Positions 14,210 to 22,454 of a stretch of 64,000 nt of DNA are shown in pieces; position 1 is the first letter of the stretch; each line of letters begins with the position of its first letter. Origin of the DNA: Flavobacterium sp. HJJ (lineage in GTDB: Bacteria; Bacteroidota; Bacteroidia; Flavobacteriales; Flavobacteriaceae); NCBI RefSeq assembly GCF_015351475.1, contig NZ_JADKPR010000001.1:186001-250000 (forward strand), in the 5' to 3' direction. The notes beneath the pieces are model-generated. The model did no database searches and was not told the DNA's origin. It saw only the letters and a list, made by a program, of their open reading frames with translations. The translations under genes were made by a program, and so were the position numbers.

Positions 14210-15526
14210 ATGAATGAAGCCAATGCGGCGATTGGAAAATATCGCTGGACAATATGCAGCTTAGTCTTTTTTGCTACGACAGTGAATTATTTAGACAGGA
14301 ATGTAATAAGTTATTTAAGGCCGTTTTTAGCAGAAGCTTTTCATTGGTCGCCTGAACAGGAAGTAATAGACTATGCAAATATTGAAATAGCTTTTAAAAT
14401 TGCCTACGCTTTTGGAATGCTGATGGCGGGAGGATTCATTGATAAATTAGGAACAAAATTAGGTTATGCGATAGCAACAGGTTTATGGAGTTTAGCCGCC
14501 ATCGCTCATGCTTTTGCAACAGGAACCGGAGGTTTTATAATTGCACGTATCTTTTTAGGAGTTACTGAAGCCGGGAACTTCCCCGCAGCAATAAAAGCTA
14601 CTGCCGAATGGTTTCCTCAGAAAGAGCGGGCATTAGCTACCGGTATTTTTAACTCCGGAAGTAACATTGGAGCAATAATCGTTCCTTTAACAGTTCCGTT
14701 TATTGCTGAAAATTACGGCTGGCAATGGGCATTTATTGCAACAGGAATTATTGGCTTTATATGGCTGCTTTTATGGTTCATCTATTATGAAGTGCCTCAA
14801 AAACAAAAATATCTGTCTCAGGCCGAACTTGAATATATTACTTCAGACAAAACGGAAGTGAATGAAGAAGAAAAGACTGAAAAAGTATCTTGGCTAAAAC
14901 TGCTTTCTTTCCGTCAGACTTGGGCATTTGCAATTGGTAAATTATTAACCGATCCTATCTGGTGGTTTTATTTATTCTGGTTACCGGATTTCTTAATGAA
15001 ACAATACAAACTTACGACTACAGAAATTATCTGGCCTTGTGCATTAGTTTATGTCATTGGAAGCATAGGAAGTATTGGCGGAGGATGGCTTCCTTTAATG
15101 CTGATAAACAAAAACTGGCCAGCATATAAAGCCCGTAAAACAAGTATGCTCATTTATGCAATTGCAGTTTTACCTGTTTTATTTTCACAGTATTTAGGCT
15201 CAATTAATATGTGGTGTGCAATTTTGGTTATTGGTCTTGCTGTCTCTGCGCATCAGGCATGGAGTGCAAATATATTCACAACTGTATCAGATATGTTTCC
15301 CAAAAACGCAACTGCCTCTGTAACAGGACTCGGAGGAATGTTCGGTGCACTTGGAGGAATTCTATTAACTTTAGTAGTACAGAAAAACATGTTTGTTTAT
15401 TATACAAAAATCGGCAAGATTGAAACGGGTTACTTCATTATGTTCTGCATTTGCGGAGCAGCTTATTTATTAGCCTGGCTTATCATGCATATTTTGGTTC
15501 CAAGAATGAAAAAAGTAGAGCTATAA
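14210..15526 (+). CDS. MFS hexuronate transporter (ExuT-like), second of two
   Basis: A 438-aa paralogue of the preceding transporter, of canonical ExuT length with twelve membrane segments. It shows ATTVNYLDRNVISYL near the N terminus and RIFLGVTEAGNFPAAIKATA, both conserved in hexuronate/glucarate transporters. The two proteins keep the same order of motifs throughout (for example AHQAWSANIFTTVSDMFPK here and AHQAWSANIFTTVGDMFPK in the first), so they derive from a tandem duplication, now clearly diverged. Retaining both suggests different preferences, for example galacturonate versus unsaturated or keto-deoxy uronates. It is co-transcribed with the first copy; a separate operator-bearing promoter follows for kduI. 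Confidence 0.88.
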   Translation: MNEANAAIGKYRWTICSLVFFATTVNYLDRNVISYLRPFLAEAFHWSPEQEVIDYANIEIAFKIAYAFGMLMAGGFIDKLGTKLGYAIATGLWSLAAIAHAFATGTGGFIIARIFLGVTEAGNFPAAIKATAEWFPQKERALATGIFNSGSNIGAIIVPLTVPFIAENYGWQWAFIATGIIGFIWLLLWFIYYEVPQKQKYLSQAELEYITSDKTEVNEEEKTEKVSWLKLLSFRQTWAFAIGKLLTDPIWWFYLFWLPDFLMKQYKLTTTEIIWPCALVYVIGSIGSIGGGWLPLMLINKNWPAYKARKTSMLIYAIAVLPVLFSQYLGSINMWCAILVIGLAVSAHQAWSANIFTTVSDMFPKNATASVTGLGGMFGALGGILLTLVVQKNMFVYYTKIGKIETGYFIMFCICGAAYLLAWLIMHILVPRMKKVEL

Positions 15527-15580
15527 AATTCAAGTAAAAATAAATTTTGATTTGAATTATGTTTTGTTAATATAAAAAAC

Positions 15581-15602
15581 TAATTTTGTGCAATCGATTA
15601 CA
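15581..15602 (+). promoter_or_regulatory. -7 box with abutting LacI-type operator 2, ahead of kduI
   Basis: TAATTTTG (15581-15588) is directly followed by TGCAATCGATTACA (15589-15602), one base different from operators 1 and 3. No TTG lies at 19 bases (the nearest is 14 bases upstream), so this promoter may be weaker. It would start the kduI-uxaA transcript. Confidence 0.65.
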
Positions 15603-15616
15603 TTAAATTTTATACC

Positions 15617-16453
15617 ATGACTAAATACAGTTCCAGATACGCTTCCAGCCCCGAAGCAGTAAAACATTACGACACTAAACAATTGAGAGATGAATTCTTA
15701 ATTGATGATTTAATGCAGGAAAACGAGATTACATTGACCTATTCTCATTATGACCGATATATTGCGGGAGGAGCTGTTCCTGTTAACGATTTAACATTGG
15801 AAACAATAGATCCATTAAAAGCAGGCTATTTCCTGGAACGCAGAGAACTGGGAATTATAAATGTTGGAGGAAATGGTTCTGTAGTGGTTGAAGGAACAGT
15901 ATATGAATTAGGTTTTAAAGATGCCTTATATATTGGAAGCGGAAACAAAGAAGTGATTTTTAAAAGTGCAGATTCAAAAAATCCTGCTAAATTTTATATC
16001 AACTCTGCTCCTGCTCATACAAACTATCCAACTAAAAAAGTAAGTTTGGCTGAAGCTAAAAAACTGGAATTAGGAACTATGGAAACAGCCAATCACCGTA
16101 CCGTAAATCAGATGATTATTGGCGGTGTTGTTACTACCTGCCAATTGCAGATGGGAATGACCGAATTAAGACCGGGAAGTGTTTGGAACACTATGCCTGC
16201 TCACGTTCATGACCGCAGAATGGAAGTTTATTTCTATTTGGATATTCCAGAAAATCAAGCCGTTTGTCACTTTATGGGACAGCCTCAGGAAACAAGACAT
16301 ATCTGGATGAACAATCATCAGGCTGTTATTTCACCGCCATGGTCAATCCATTCAGGTTCAGGAACAAGCAACTATACTTTTATTTGGGGAATGGCTGGAG
16401 AAAACCTTGATTATGGAGATATGGATGTTTGTAAAATAACAGATTTAAGATAA
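15617..16453 (+). CDS. kduI: 5-keto-4-deoxyuronate isomerase (4-deoxy-L-threo-5-hexosulose-uronate ketol-isomerase)
   Basis: Converts 4-deoxy-L-threo-5-hexosulose uronate, the spontaneous product of unsaturated galacturonate, to 3-deoxy-D-glycero-2,5-hexodiulosonate. It is a cytoplasmic cupin of 278 aa, the same length as the E. coli enzyme. The zinc site is intact: H196, H198 and E203 in MPAHVHDRRMEVYF, and H245 in PPWSIHSGSG. The N-terminal YASSPEAVKHYDT is conserved in KduI. It starts 15 bases after the operator and heads a run of seven catabolic genes. Substrate should come from the GH105 enzymes and from pectate lyase products. Its reaction feeds directly into KduD, encoded 23 bases downstream. 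Confidence 0.96.
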   Translation: MTKYSSRYASSPEAVKHYDTKQLRDEFLIDDLMQENEITLTYSHYDRYIAGGAVPVNDLTLETIDPLKAGYFLERRELGIINVGGNGSVVVEGTVYELGFKDALYIGSGNKEVIFKSADSKNPAKFYINSAPAHTNYPTKKVSLAEAKKLELGTMETANHRTVNQMIIGGVVTTCQLQMGMTELRPGSVWNTMPAHVHDRRMEVYFYLDIPENQAVCHFMGQPQETRHIWMNNHQAVISPPWSIHSGSGTSNYTFIWGMAGENLDYGDMDVCKITDLR

Positions 16454-16476
16454 TTAATAACAATTAAATAAAAATT

Positions 16477-17271
16477 ATGTCAATCAACCTTTTTGATTTA
16501 ACTGGAAAAACAGCATTAGTAACTGGTGCAGTTCACGGACTTGGAATGGCAATGGCAAAAGGACTTGGTCATGCTGGAGCAAAAATTGTAATAAACGATC
16601 GTTCTTCACGAGAAACAGTAGACAATGCTGTTGCTGAATACAAATCAGTAGGAATTGATGCTTACGGATATATATTTGATGTAACTGATGAAGTTGCTGT
16701 AATTGAAAATATTAAAAAAATCGAGGCTGAAGTCGGCCCGATCGATATCCTGATCAATAACGCTGGAATCATTAAAAGAACTCCTATCGTTGATATGGAA
16801 GTTACTGATTTTGCTGATGTAATCAATGTAGATTTAATCAGCCCTTTTATCATGTCTAAAGCAGTTGCTAAAGGTATGATTGCTCGCGGAACCGGAGGGA
16901 AAATCATCAACATCTGTTCTATGATGAGCGAACTGGGAAGAGATACAGTAAGTGCTTATGCTTCTGCAAAAGGAGGTTTAAAAATGCTTACTAAAAGCAT
17001 GGCTACAGAATGGGCAAAATTCAATATCCAGACAAATGGAATCGGTCCTGGATACTTTGCTACAACCCAAACTGCTCCAATTAGAGTAGATGGGCACCCA
17101 TTTAATGAATTTATCATCAGCAGAACGCCAGCAAACCGTTGGGGAGATCCAGAAGATTTACAAGGTGCAGCCGTATTCTTGTCTTCAAAAGCAAGTGATT
17201 TCGTTAACGGACACATCCTTTATGTAGATGGCGGAATTCTAGCTACAATTGGAAAACCATCAAACGAATAA
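16477..17271 (+). CDS. kduD: 2-keto-3-deoxygluconate-forming dehydrogenase, SDR family
   Basis: Reduces 3-deoxy-D-glycero-2,5-hexodiulosonate to 2-keto-3-deoxygluconate with NAD(P)H; close relatives are annotated gluconate 5-dehydrogenase. A classical short-chain dehydrogenase of 264 aa: TGAVHGLGMAMAKGLG (residues 17-32) is the cofactor-binding glycine motif, NNAGI the structural NAG motif, and SAYASAKGGLKML carries the catalytic Tyr and Lys, with Ser in CSMMSEL upstream. The C terminus VNGHILYVDGG is typical. Position right after kduI decides the name. It is 21 bases before uxaC, in the same operon. Confidence 0.9.
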   Translation: MSINLFDLTGKTALVTGAVHGLGMAMAKGLGHAGAKIVINDRSSRETVDNAVAEYKSVGIDAYGYIFDVTDEVAVIENIKKIEAEVGPIDILINNAGIIKRTPIVDMEVTDFADVINVDLISPFIMSKAVAKGMIARGTGGKIINICSMMSELGRDTVSAYASAKGGLKMLTKSMATEWAKFNIQTNGIGPGYFATTQTAPIRVDGHPFNEFIISRTPANRWGDPEDLQGAAVFLSSKASDFVNGHILYVDGGILATIGKPSNE

Positions 17272-17292
17272 TAATCTTTTAAGACGTTTATA

Positions 17293-18693
17293 ATGAGCAC
17301 AAGTTTCATACACGATAATTTTTTATTAGAAAATAAATTTGCTGAAGAATTGTATCACAATTATTCAAAAAATCAGCCTATAATTGATTATCACAATCAC
17401 TTAAATCCGCAGTTTATTGCCGAAGATAAAATTTTTGACAATATCACGAATGTATGGATAAATGGAGATCACTACAAGTGGCGTGCCATGCGTACTTTAG
17501 GAATCAATGAGCAGTTTATTACTGGGAATGGTTCGGATAAAGACAAATTCCTAAACTGGGGAAAAACTGTACCTTATACAATGCGTAATCCTTTGTATCA
17601 TTGGACACACTTAGAATTGGCCCGTTATTTTGATATTACTGAGTTATTAAACGAAAAATCTGCAGAATCAATTTACGAACAAGCTTCTGCAAAAATAAAT
17701 TCTGCTGAATACAGCACAAGAAACTTACTTAAAAAAGTAAATGCCGAATTTGTATGTACTACTGAAGATCCTATTGATAACTTAGAATACCATCAGCAAT
17801 TAGCTAAAAGTGATTTCACTACAAAAGTAAGCACAGCTTTTAGACCTGATAAAGCCATCCTTATTTCAAATGACGGTTACAATGATTACATTGACACATT
17901 GGGTCAAGTGGCCGGCGTGACTATCAATACCTATTCCGATTTATGTTCGGCTTTAAGAAATAGAATTGAGTATTTTGACAAAAACGGATGTAAATTATGT
18001 GATCATGGTTTGGATCAGGTTTATTTTGAAAACTATACTGAAAGCGAAATAAATGCTATCTTCAAAAAGAAAAGAGAAAATGCAGCACTAAGCAGCGAAG
18101 AAGCATTGAAATTTCAAAGCGCAGTATTGTTCTTCCTCTTTGAAACCTACCACGAATTTGGATGGGTACAGCAGCTTCACTTAGGAGCATTGAGAAACAA
18201 CAATGCCCGTATGCACCGTATTCTTGGACCTGATACAGGATGGGATTCTATTGGAGATTATCCTCAGGCTCAAAAACTGTCTGGTTTCTTAAACGCTTTG
18301 GACAGCAAAGATAAATTAGCAAAAACAATTATTTATAATCTGAACCCTGCAGACAATGAAGTTATGGCTACCATGATTGGTAACTTTAATGACGGAAGCG
18401 TTAGAGGAAAAGTTCAATTTGGTTCAGGCTGGTGGTTTTTAGACCAAAAAGACGGAATGACCAAACAGCTGAATGCACTTTCTAACATGGGACTTATCAG
18501 CTGCTTTATTGGAATGCTGACAGATTCAAGAAGCTTTTTATCTTTCCCAAGACATGAATATTTCAGACGTATTCTTTGTAATCTTTTAGGCGATGAAATT
18601 AAAAGAGGGGAACTTCCTAATGATATGGAATGGATAGGTAAAATGGTTTCAGATATCAGTTATAATAATGCTAAAGAATATTTCAAATTCTAA
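17293..18693 (+). CDS. uxaC: glucuronate/galacturonate isomerase
   Basis: First enzyme of the isomerase pathway: D-galacturonate to D-tagaturonate (and D-glucuronate to D-fructuronate). The 466 aa correspond to the full-length amidohydrolase-like UxaC family. Visible signatures are DYHNHLNPQFIAED (HxH metal motif) near residue 33, MRNPLYHWTHLELARYF, and the late segment LGALRNNNARMHRILGPDTG. The start at 17293 fits the conserved N terminus FLLENKFAEELYHNYSKNQP. Cytoplasmic. It follows kduD by 21 bases; afterwards there is a 229-base repeat-like spacer before kdgK, but all genes stay in one direction. Its product is used by UxaB encoded downstream. Confidence 0.96.
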   Translation: MSTSFIHDNFLLENKFAEELYHNYSKNQPIIDYHNHLNPQFIAEDKIFDNITNVWINGDHYKWRAMRTLGINEQFITGNGSDKDKFLNWGKTVPYTMRNPLYHWTHLELARYFDITELLNEKSAESIYEQASAKINSAEYSTRNLLKKVNAEFVCTTEDPIDNLEYHQQLAKSDFTTKVSTAFRPDKAILISNDGYNDYIDTLGQVAGVTINTYSDLCSALRNRIEYFDKNGCKLCDHGLDQVYFENYTESEINAIFKKKRENAALSSEEALKFQSAVLFFLFETYHEFGWVQQLHLGALRNNNARMHRILGPDTGWDSIGDYPQAQKLSGFLNALDSKDKLAKTIIYNLNPADNEVMATMIGNFNDGSVRGKVQFGSGWWFLDQKDGMTKQLNALSNMGLISCFIGMLTDSRSFLSFPRHEYFRRILCNLLGDEIKRGELPNDMEWIGKMVSDISYNNAKEYFKF

Positions 18694-18715
18694 TTTATTT
18701 TTGAACCATTAAGGC

Positions 18716-18890
18716 ATTAAGGTTAATTAAGTTTAAAAAAAATAGCAAGCAGAATAGGCCGATTTATTTTAAGAAAATTAAGAATCATTATAATCTTTTA
18801 ATCTGTGGCTAAATAAAAAATAAACCATTAAGACATTTAAGGTTCATTAGACTTAAATCTTTATTTCCTTAATCTCTTAATGGTAAAAAG
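18716..18890. repeat. degenerate repeats between uxaC and kdgK
   Basis: Two direct copies of ACCATTAAGGCATTAAGG-like words (18716 and 18823) face an inverted CCTTAATCTCTTAATGGT (18869-18886), so an imperfect hairpin can form. TAATCTTTTAATCTGTGGC (18791-18809) is a half copy of the AATCTGTGGC family. No gene. Confidence 0.45.
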
Positions 18891-18922
18891 AAAATTTTTA
18901 TTGGTAAAAAAAATAAAACAAT

Positions 18923-19945
18923 ATGAGTAAAGTAGTTTCATTCGGAGAAATAATGTTACGCCTTTCACCAGAAGGGAATTTACGTTTTGGCCAAGCCACA
19001 TCATTTGGAGCAACTTATGGCGGAGGTGAATTTAACGTTGCTGTTTCTTTAGTAAATTATGGTGTAAACGCTGAGTTTGTAACAAGATTACCAGAAAATG
19101 AAATTGGTACCTGTGCCTTAAGAGAAATGAGAAAAATGAACGTAGAATCCAAAAACATTGTTTTTGGAGGAGAACGTTTAGGAATTTATTTTCTTGAAAC
19201 AGGAGCCGGAACACGAGGAAGTAATGTAGTGTATGACCGAGCACACAGTTCTATGGCAACTATTGAAAAAGGAACTATAGACTGGGAAAATGTACTAAAA
19301 GATGCTGCCTGGTTTCACTGGAGCGGTATTACAGCAGCTATATCTCAAAGTGCAGCCGAAGCTTGCTTGGAAGCTGTTAAAACAGCACATAAATTAGGTT
19401 TAACTATATCATGCGACTTAAATTACAGATCCAAGTTATGGCAGTATGGAAAAACTCCAAGTGAGGTAATGCCTGAGTTACTGCAGTACTGTAATGTAAT
19501 TTTAGGAGATATTGATACTGCTTATTTTATGTTAGGAAAAGCTAAAGTAAATCCAGATTATCAAGACGAAAAATCACTTCCTGCTTTATATACAGCCTTA
19601 TTTGATTTACTTCCTAATCTGAAAACTGTGGCCACAACATTGCGCTATTCAGTAAGTGCTTCTCATCAAAGAATCGGCGGTATATTATTTGACGGAAAAG
19701 CAATCTACCAAGGAGCTGTAAAAGAAGTTACACCAGTTATTGACCGTGTCGGAAGCGGTGATGCCTTCATGGGAGGATTAATTTACGGTTTATTGGAATA
19801 TCCAAATAACAGCCAAAAAGCATTAAACTTTGCAGTTGCAGCCTGCTGTCTAAAACATACCATTGCAGGAGATTATAATCTGGCAAGCTTAAAAGAAGTA
19901 GAAAATATGGCAGAAGGTGATTCTGCTGGTTTAGTATCTAGATAA
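18923..19945 (+). CDS. kdgK: 2-dehydro-3-deoxygluconokinase
   Basis: Phosphorylates 2-keto-3-deoxygluconate to KDPG with ATP, where the galacturonate and unsaturated uronate branches have merged. PfkB/ribokinase fold of 340 aa: N-terminal VVSFGEIMLRLSPEG with the substrate-binding GGGEFNVAVSL motif (residues 34-44), and the C-terminal PfkB signature DRVGSGDAFMGGL containing the GxGD anion hole and catalytic Asp. The R-S-x-N-V-V-Y-D-R segment (RGSNVVYDRAHSS) is typical of KDG kinases. It lies in the catabolic operon; kdgA follows after 107 bases of imperfectly mirrored CTAAGTT/AACTTAG words. Cytoplasmic. Confidence 0.93.
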   Translation: MSKVVSFGEIMLRLSPEGNLRFGQATSFGATYGGGEFNVAVSLVNYGVNAEFVTRLPENEIGTCALREMRKMNVESKNIVFGGERLGIYFLETGAGTRGSNVVYDRAHSSMATIEKGTIDWENVLKDAAWFHWSGITAAISQSAAEACLEAVKTAHKLGLTISCDLNYRSKLWQYGKTPSEVMPELLQYCNVILGDIDTAYFMLGKAKVNPDYQDEKSLPALYTALFDLLPNLKTVATTLRYSVSASHQRIGGILFDGKAIYQGAVKEVTPVIDRVGSGDAFMGGLIYGLLEYPNNSQKALNFAVAACCLKHTIAGDYNLASLKEVENMAEGDSAGLVSR

Positions 19946-19956
19946 AGTAAAAATAA

Positions 19957-20041
19957 AAAAGTTCCTAAGTCACTGAGTTACTAAGTTGCTAAGATTTAGT
20001 TCCGTTAAAAAAACTCAGAAACTTAGAAACTCAGAAACTAA
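19957..20041. repeat. imperfect inverted repeat of CTGAGTTACTAAG words between kdgK and kdgA
   Basis: CACTGAGTTACTAAGTTGC on the left is mirrored by CTCAGAAACTTAGAAACTC on the right, giving a long imperfect hairpin in the operon spacer. No coding potential. Confidence 0.45.
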
Positions 20042-20052
20042 AAAGAACAAAA

Positions 20053-20724
20053 ATGGCACAATATACAAGAATTGAAGTTGCAGCAGTAATGAAGGAAACA
20101 GGATTAGTTCCATTGTTTTTTCATACAGATGTAACATTAGCAAAAAAAGTACTTAAAGCATGTTATGACGGCGGCGCCCGCTTGATGGAATTTACCAGCA
20201 GAGGAGATTTTGCTTTCGAGATTTTTGGAGAACTTAACAAATATGCTATCGCGGAATTACCAGGAATGATTCTGGGAGTAGGATCAATTACTGATGCAGC
20301 AGCTGCGTCTCTTTATATGCAGCTAGGAGCAAATTTTATCGTTACTCCGGTTTTTAGAGAAGATATCGCTATTGCCTGCAACCGCAGAAAAGTATTATGG
20401 TCACCAGGCTGTGCATCACTTACTGAAATTGCAAGAGCAGAAGAATTGGGCTGCGAAATTGTAAAATTATTCCCTGGTGAAATCTACGGTCCTCAATTCA
20501 TAAAAGGTGTAAAAGGACCTTGCCCTTGGACAAGTATCATGCCTACGGGAGGTGTTACAACCGCAAAAGACAATCTGACAAGCTGGTTTGATGCAGGTGC
20601 GGTATGTGTAGGTATGGGATCTCAGCTAATTACTAACGAAATATTGAAAAACCAAGATTTAGGACTATTGGAAACTCAAGTTAGAAACACATTAGCAACA
20701 ATAAAAGAAATCAGAAAAAAATAA
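20053..20724 (+). CDS. kdgA: KDPG aldolase (2-dehydro-3-deoxy-phosphogluconate aldolase / 4-hydroxy-2-oxoglutarate aldolase)
   Basis: Splits KDPG into pyruvate and glyceraldehyde-3-phosphate, the last step of the pathway. Class I aldolase of 223 aa, TIM-barrel type. EIVKLFPGEIYGPQFIKG contains the Schiff-base lysine in the KLFP motif, and ARLMEFTSRGDFAFE carries the catalytic Glu on strand 2. IMPTGGVTTAKDNLTSWFDAG is the phosphate-binding block. Cytoplasmic trimer in the family. It stays in the direction of the operon. The 260-base gap that follows contains a palindrome and a compact fold ahead of uxaB, so a regulatory break is possible here. Confidence 0.94.
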   Translation: MAQYTRIEVAAVMKETGLVPLFFHTDVTLAKKVLKACYDGGARLMEFTSRGDFAFEIFGELNKYAIAELPGMILGVGSITDAAAASLYMQLGANFIVTPVFREDIAIACNRRKVLWSPGCASLTEIARAEELGCEIVKLFPGEIYGPQFIKGVKGPCPWTSIMPTGGVTTAKDNLTSWFDAGAVCVGMGSQLITNEILKNQDLGLLETQVRNTLATIKEIRKK

Positions 20725-20767
20725 GCGTTAACAAGACTATTTCATAATCACATACGGCAATCTGCTG

Positions 20768-20781
20768 TTCAATGCATTGAA
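20768..20781. promoter_or_regulatory. perfect 14-base palindrome in the kdgA-uxaB spacer
   Basis: TTCAATGCATTGAA. It could be an operator for an unlinked regulator or a small hairpin; it is unlike the LacI operators of the locus. Confidence 0.3.
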
Positions 20782-20839
20782 TAATACAATCTATTGATTT
20801 CAACAGCTTTCAAAAATATTAAAATTAAGATAATAGTTA

Positions 20840-20930
20840 AATAAGCGATTGAATACTAGAGGGAAGAATTTAATCCCCAATCCTCATTAAAGGATTAAAA
20901 ACTGATAGTCTAGGACGTTAGTCGCTTATT
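20840..20930 (+). ncRNA. candidate structured leader RNA upstream of uxaB
   Basis: A 91-base segment closes on itself. AATAAGCGA (20840-20848) pairs with TCGCTTATT (20922-20930), CTAGA (20856-20860) with TCTAG (20909-20913), GGGA (20861-20864) with TCCC (20874-20877), and AATCCT (20879-20884) with AGGATT (20891-20896). The result is a multibranch fold with four perfect stems in correct nesting. It sits 54 bases before uxaB. No riboswitch class I know matches its unpaired residues. Confidence 0.45.
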
Positions 20931-20947
20931 ATTATAAAATAAAATTG

Positions 20948-20960
20948 GGCTTAAAAAGCC
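20948..20960 (+). promoter_or_regulatory. small hairpin between the leader fold and uxaB
   Basis: GGCTT-AAA-AAGCC, 24 bases before the uxaB ATG. It has no T tract and might be an additional stem of the leader. Confidence 0.3.
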
Positions 20961-20984
20961 GGTAAACAAACAGTAAAGGAAAAA

Positions 20985-22427
20985 ATGAAAAATTTAAATA
21001 GAAAAAATTTAGGATTAGAAAAATTACAGCCTATTAAAGTAATTCAATTTGGAGAGGGGAATTTCCTAAGAGCATTCGTTGATTACGCTTTTCAAAAACT
21101 TAATAAAGAAGCTGATTTAAATGCTGGAATTGCGATAGTTCAGCCATTGAAAGATGGTATGATTAATATGATTAACGATCAGGACGGTCTTTATACACTG
21201 TTTATGAACGGAATCAAAAAAGGCGAAAAGATTCAGGACATCGAGTTAATTTCAAATATTGTAAAATCTATAAATCCATATACTGATTTTGCAGATTATT
21301 TAGCTTTAGCAAGAGAAGAAGAACTTCAATTTATTGTTTCAAATACTACAGAGGCTGGAATTGAATTCATTGAAAGTGATACTCCAGACATGCAGCCGCC
21401 AGCAGCATTTCCAGCAAAATTGACTGTTTTGTTATATGAAAGATTCAAACATTTCAATGGAGATGCTTCTAAAGGACTGACTATTATCCCTTGTGAATTA
21501 ATCGATTATAACTCTGAGACTTTAAAAAAATATATTTTACAATATTGTGATTTATGGAAGTTAGAAGATTCATTTAAAACTTGGGCTTCAGAAGCGTGTA
21601 CGTACCACAGTACTTTGGTTGACAGAATTGTTCCTGGATATCCAAGAGCTGAGATTGAAGAATACAACAGCAAATTAGATTATCAAGACAATTTAATTGT
21701 TGCTGCAGAACCATTTTTCCTTTGGGCTATTGAAGGCGGTGAAGATTTAAAACAAAAATTACCTTTCCACAAAACGGATTTGAATGTGAAGATTGTTGAC
21801 GATATACGTCCTTACAAAATGATTAAAGTCCGTATTCTGAATGGAGCACATACAGCAATGGTTCCAATTTCACTTCTATACGGAAACAAATTGGTAATGG
21901 AAACCGTTAACGGAGATTTTACTGGAGCATTTGTAAACGGCGTTATCAATGAAATCAGCGGTACACTTGATATGGACAAAAATGAAATCCTTGCTTACAC
22001 TGAAGAAGTAATGGATCGATTCAAAAATCCATTTATCAAACATGCACTTGCTGATATTGCTTTAAATTCTATATCAAAATTCAAAGTAAGAGTTTTACCA
22101 AGTTTGTTAGGACATTATAATGCTAATAAAACAATTCCTGCTAATTTAACTTTCTCATTAGCTTGTTTAATCCAATTCTACAAAGGAACTTGGAATAATG
22201 AAGCACTGCCTGTAAAAGATACACCTGAATTGGTTGAAGCATTTAAAAATGCCTGGCAGTTAGGAGCTGCAGATTTGGTTGTAAATACAGTCTTAGCGAA
22301 CAAAGAGTTTTGGGGTGAAGATTTAACAAAAATTAACGGTTTATCAGAAGCTATAGTGGTAGCTTTGAATGAAATAGAGACCAACGGAATTGAAAAAGGA
22401 TTCAACAATTTCAGTTCTCAATTCTAA
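20985..22427 (+). CDS. uxaB: tagaturonate reductase (altronate oxidoreductase)
   Basis: Reduces D-tagaturonate to D-altronate with NADH. It belongs to the long-chain mannitol dehydrogenase family, 480 aa, the size of E. coli UxaB. The N-terminal nucleotide-binding motif is IQFGEGNFLRAFVDYAF (residues 20-36). A central ACTYHSTLVDRIVPGYP block and KMIKVRILNGAHTAMVPIS with the catalytic Lys and the N-x-x-H pair follow. Cytoplasmic. It is preceded by the structured 20840-20930 leader and followed after 27 bases by uxaA, which uses its product. The order uxaB-uxaA after uxaC completes the classical isomerase route. Confidence 0.95.
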   Translation: MKNLNRKNLGLEKLQPIKVIQFGEGNFLRAFVDYAFQKLNKEADLNAGIAIVQPLKDGMINMINDQDGLYTLFMNGIKKGEKIQDIELISNIVKSINPYTDFADYLALAREEELQFIVSNTTEAGIEFIESDTPDMQPPAAFPAKLTVLLYERFKHFNGDASKGLTIIPCELIDYNSETLKKYILQYCDLWKLEDSFKTWASEACTYHSTLVDRIVPGYPRAEIEEYNSKLDYQDNLIVAAEPFFLWAIEGGEDLKQKLPFHKTDLNVKIVDDIRPYKMIKVRILNGAHTAMVPISLLYGNKLVMETVNGDFTGAFVNGVINEISGTLDMDKNEILAYTEEVMDRFKNPFIKHALADIALNSISKFKVRVLPSLLGHYNANKTIPANLTFSLACLIQFYKGTWNNEALPVKDTPELVEAFKNAWQLGAADLVVNTVLANKEFWGEDLTKINGLSEAIVVALNEIETNGIEKGFNNFSSQF

Positions 22428-22454
22428 TTTAGAATTTTCAAAAAAAACAAGATC

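Noticed and set aside
20840..20930. tRNA or hammerhead ribozyme
   Set aside because: The length and closed stem suggested a tRNA, but there is no T-loop GTTCRA sequence; CTGATAG resembles part of the hammerhead core, but the GAAA and cleavage-site elements are absent.
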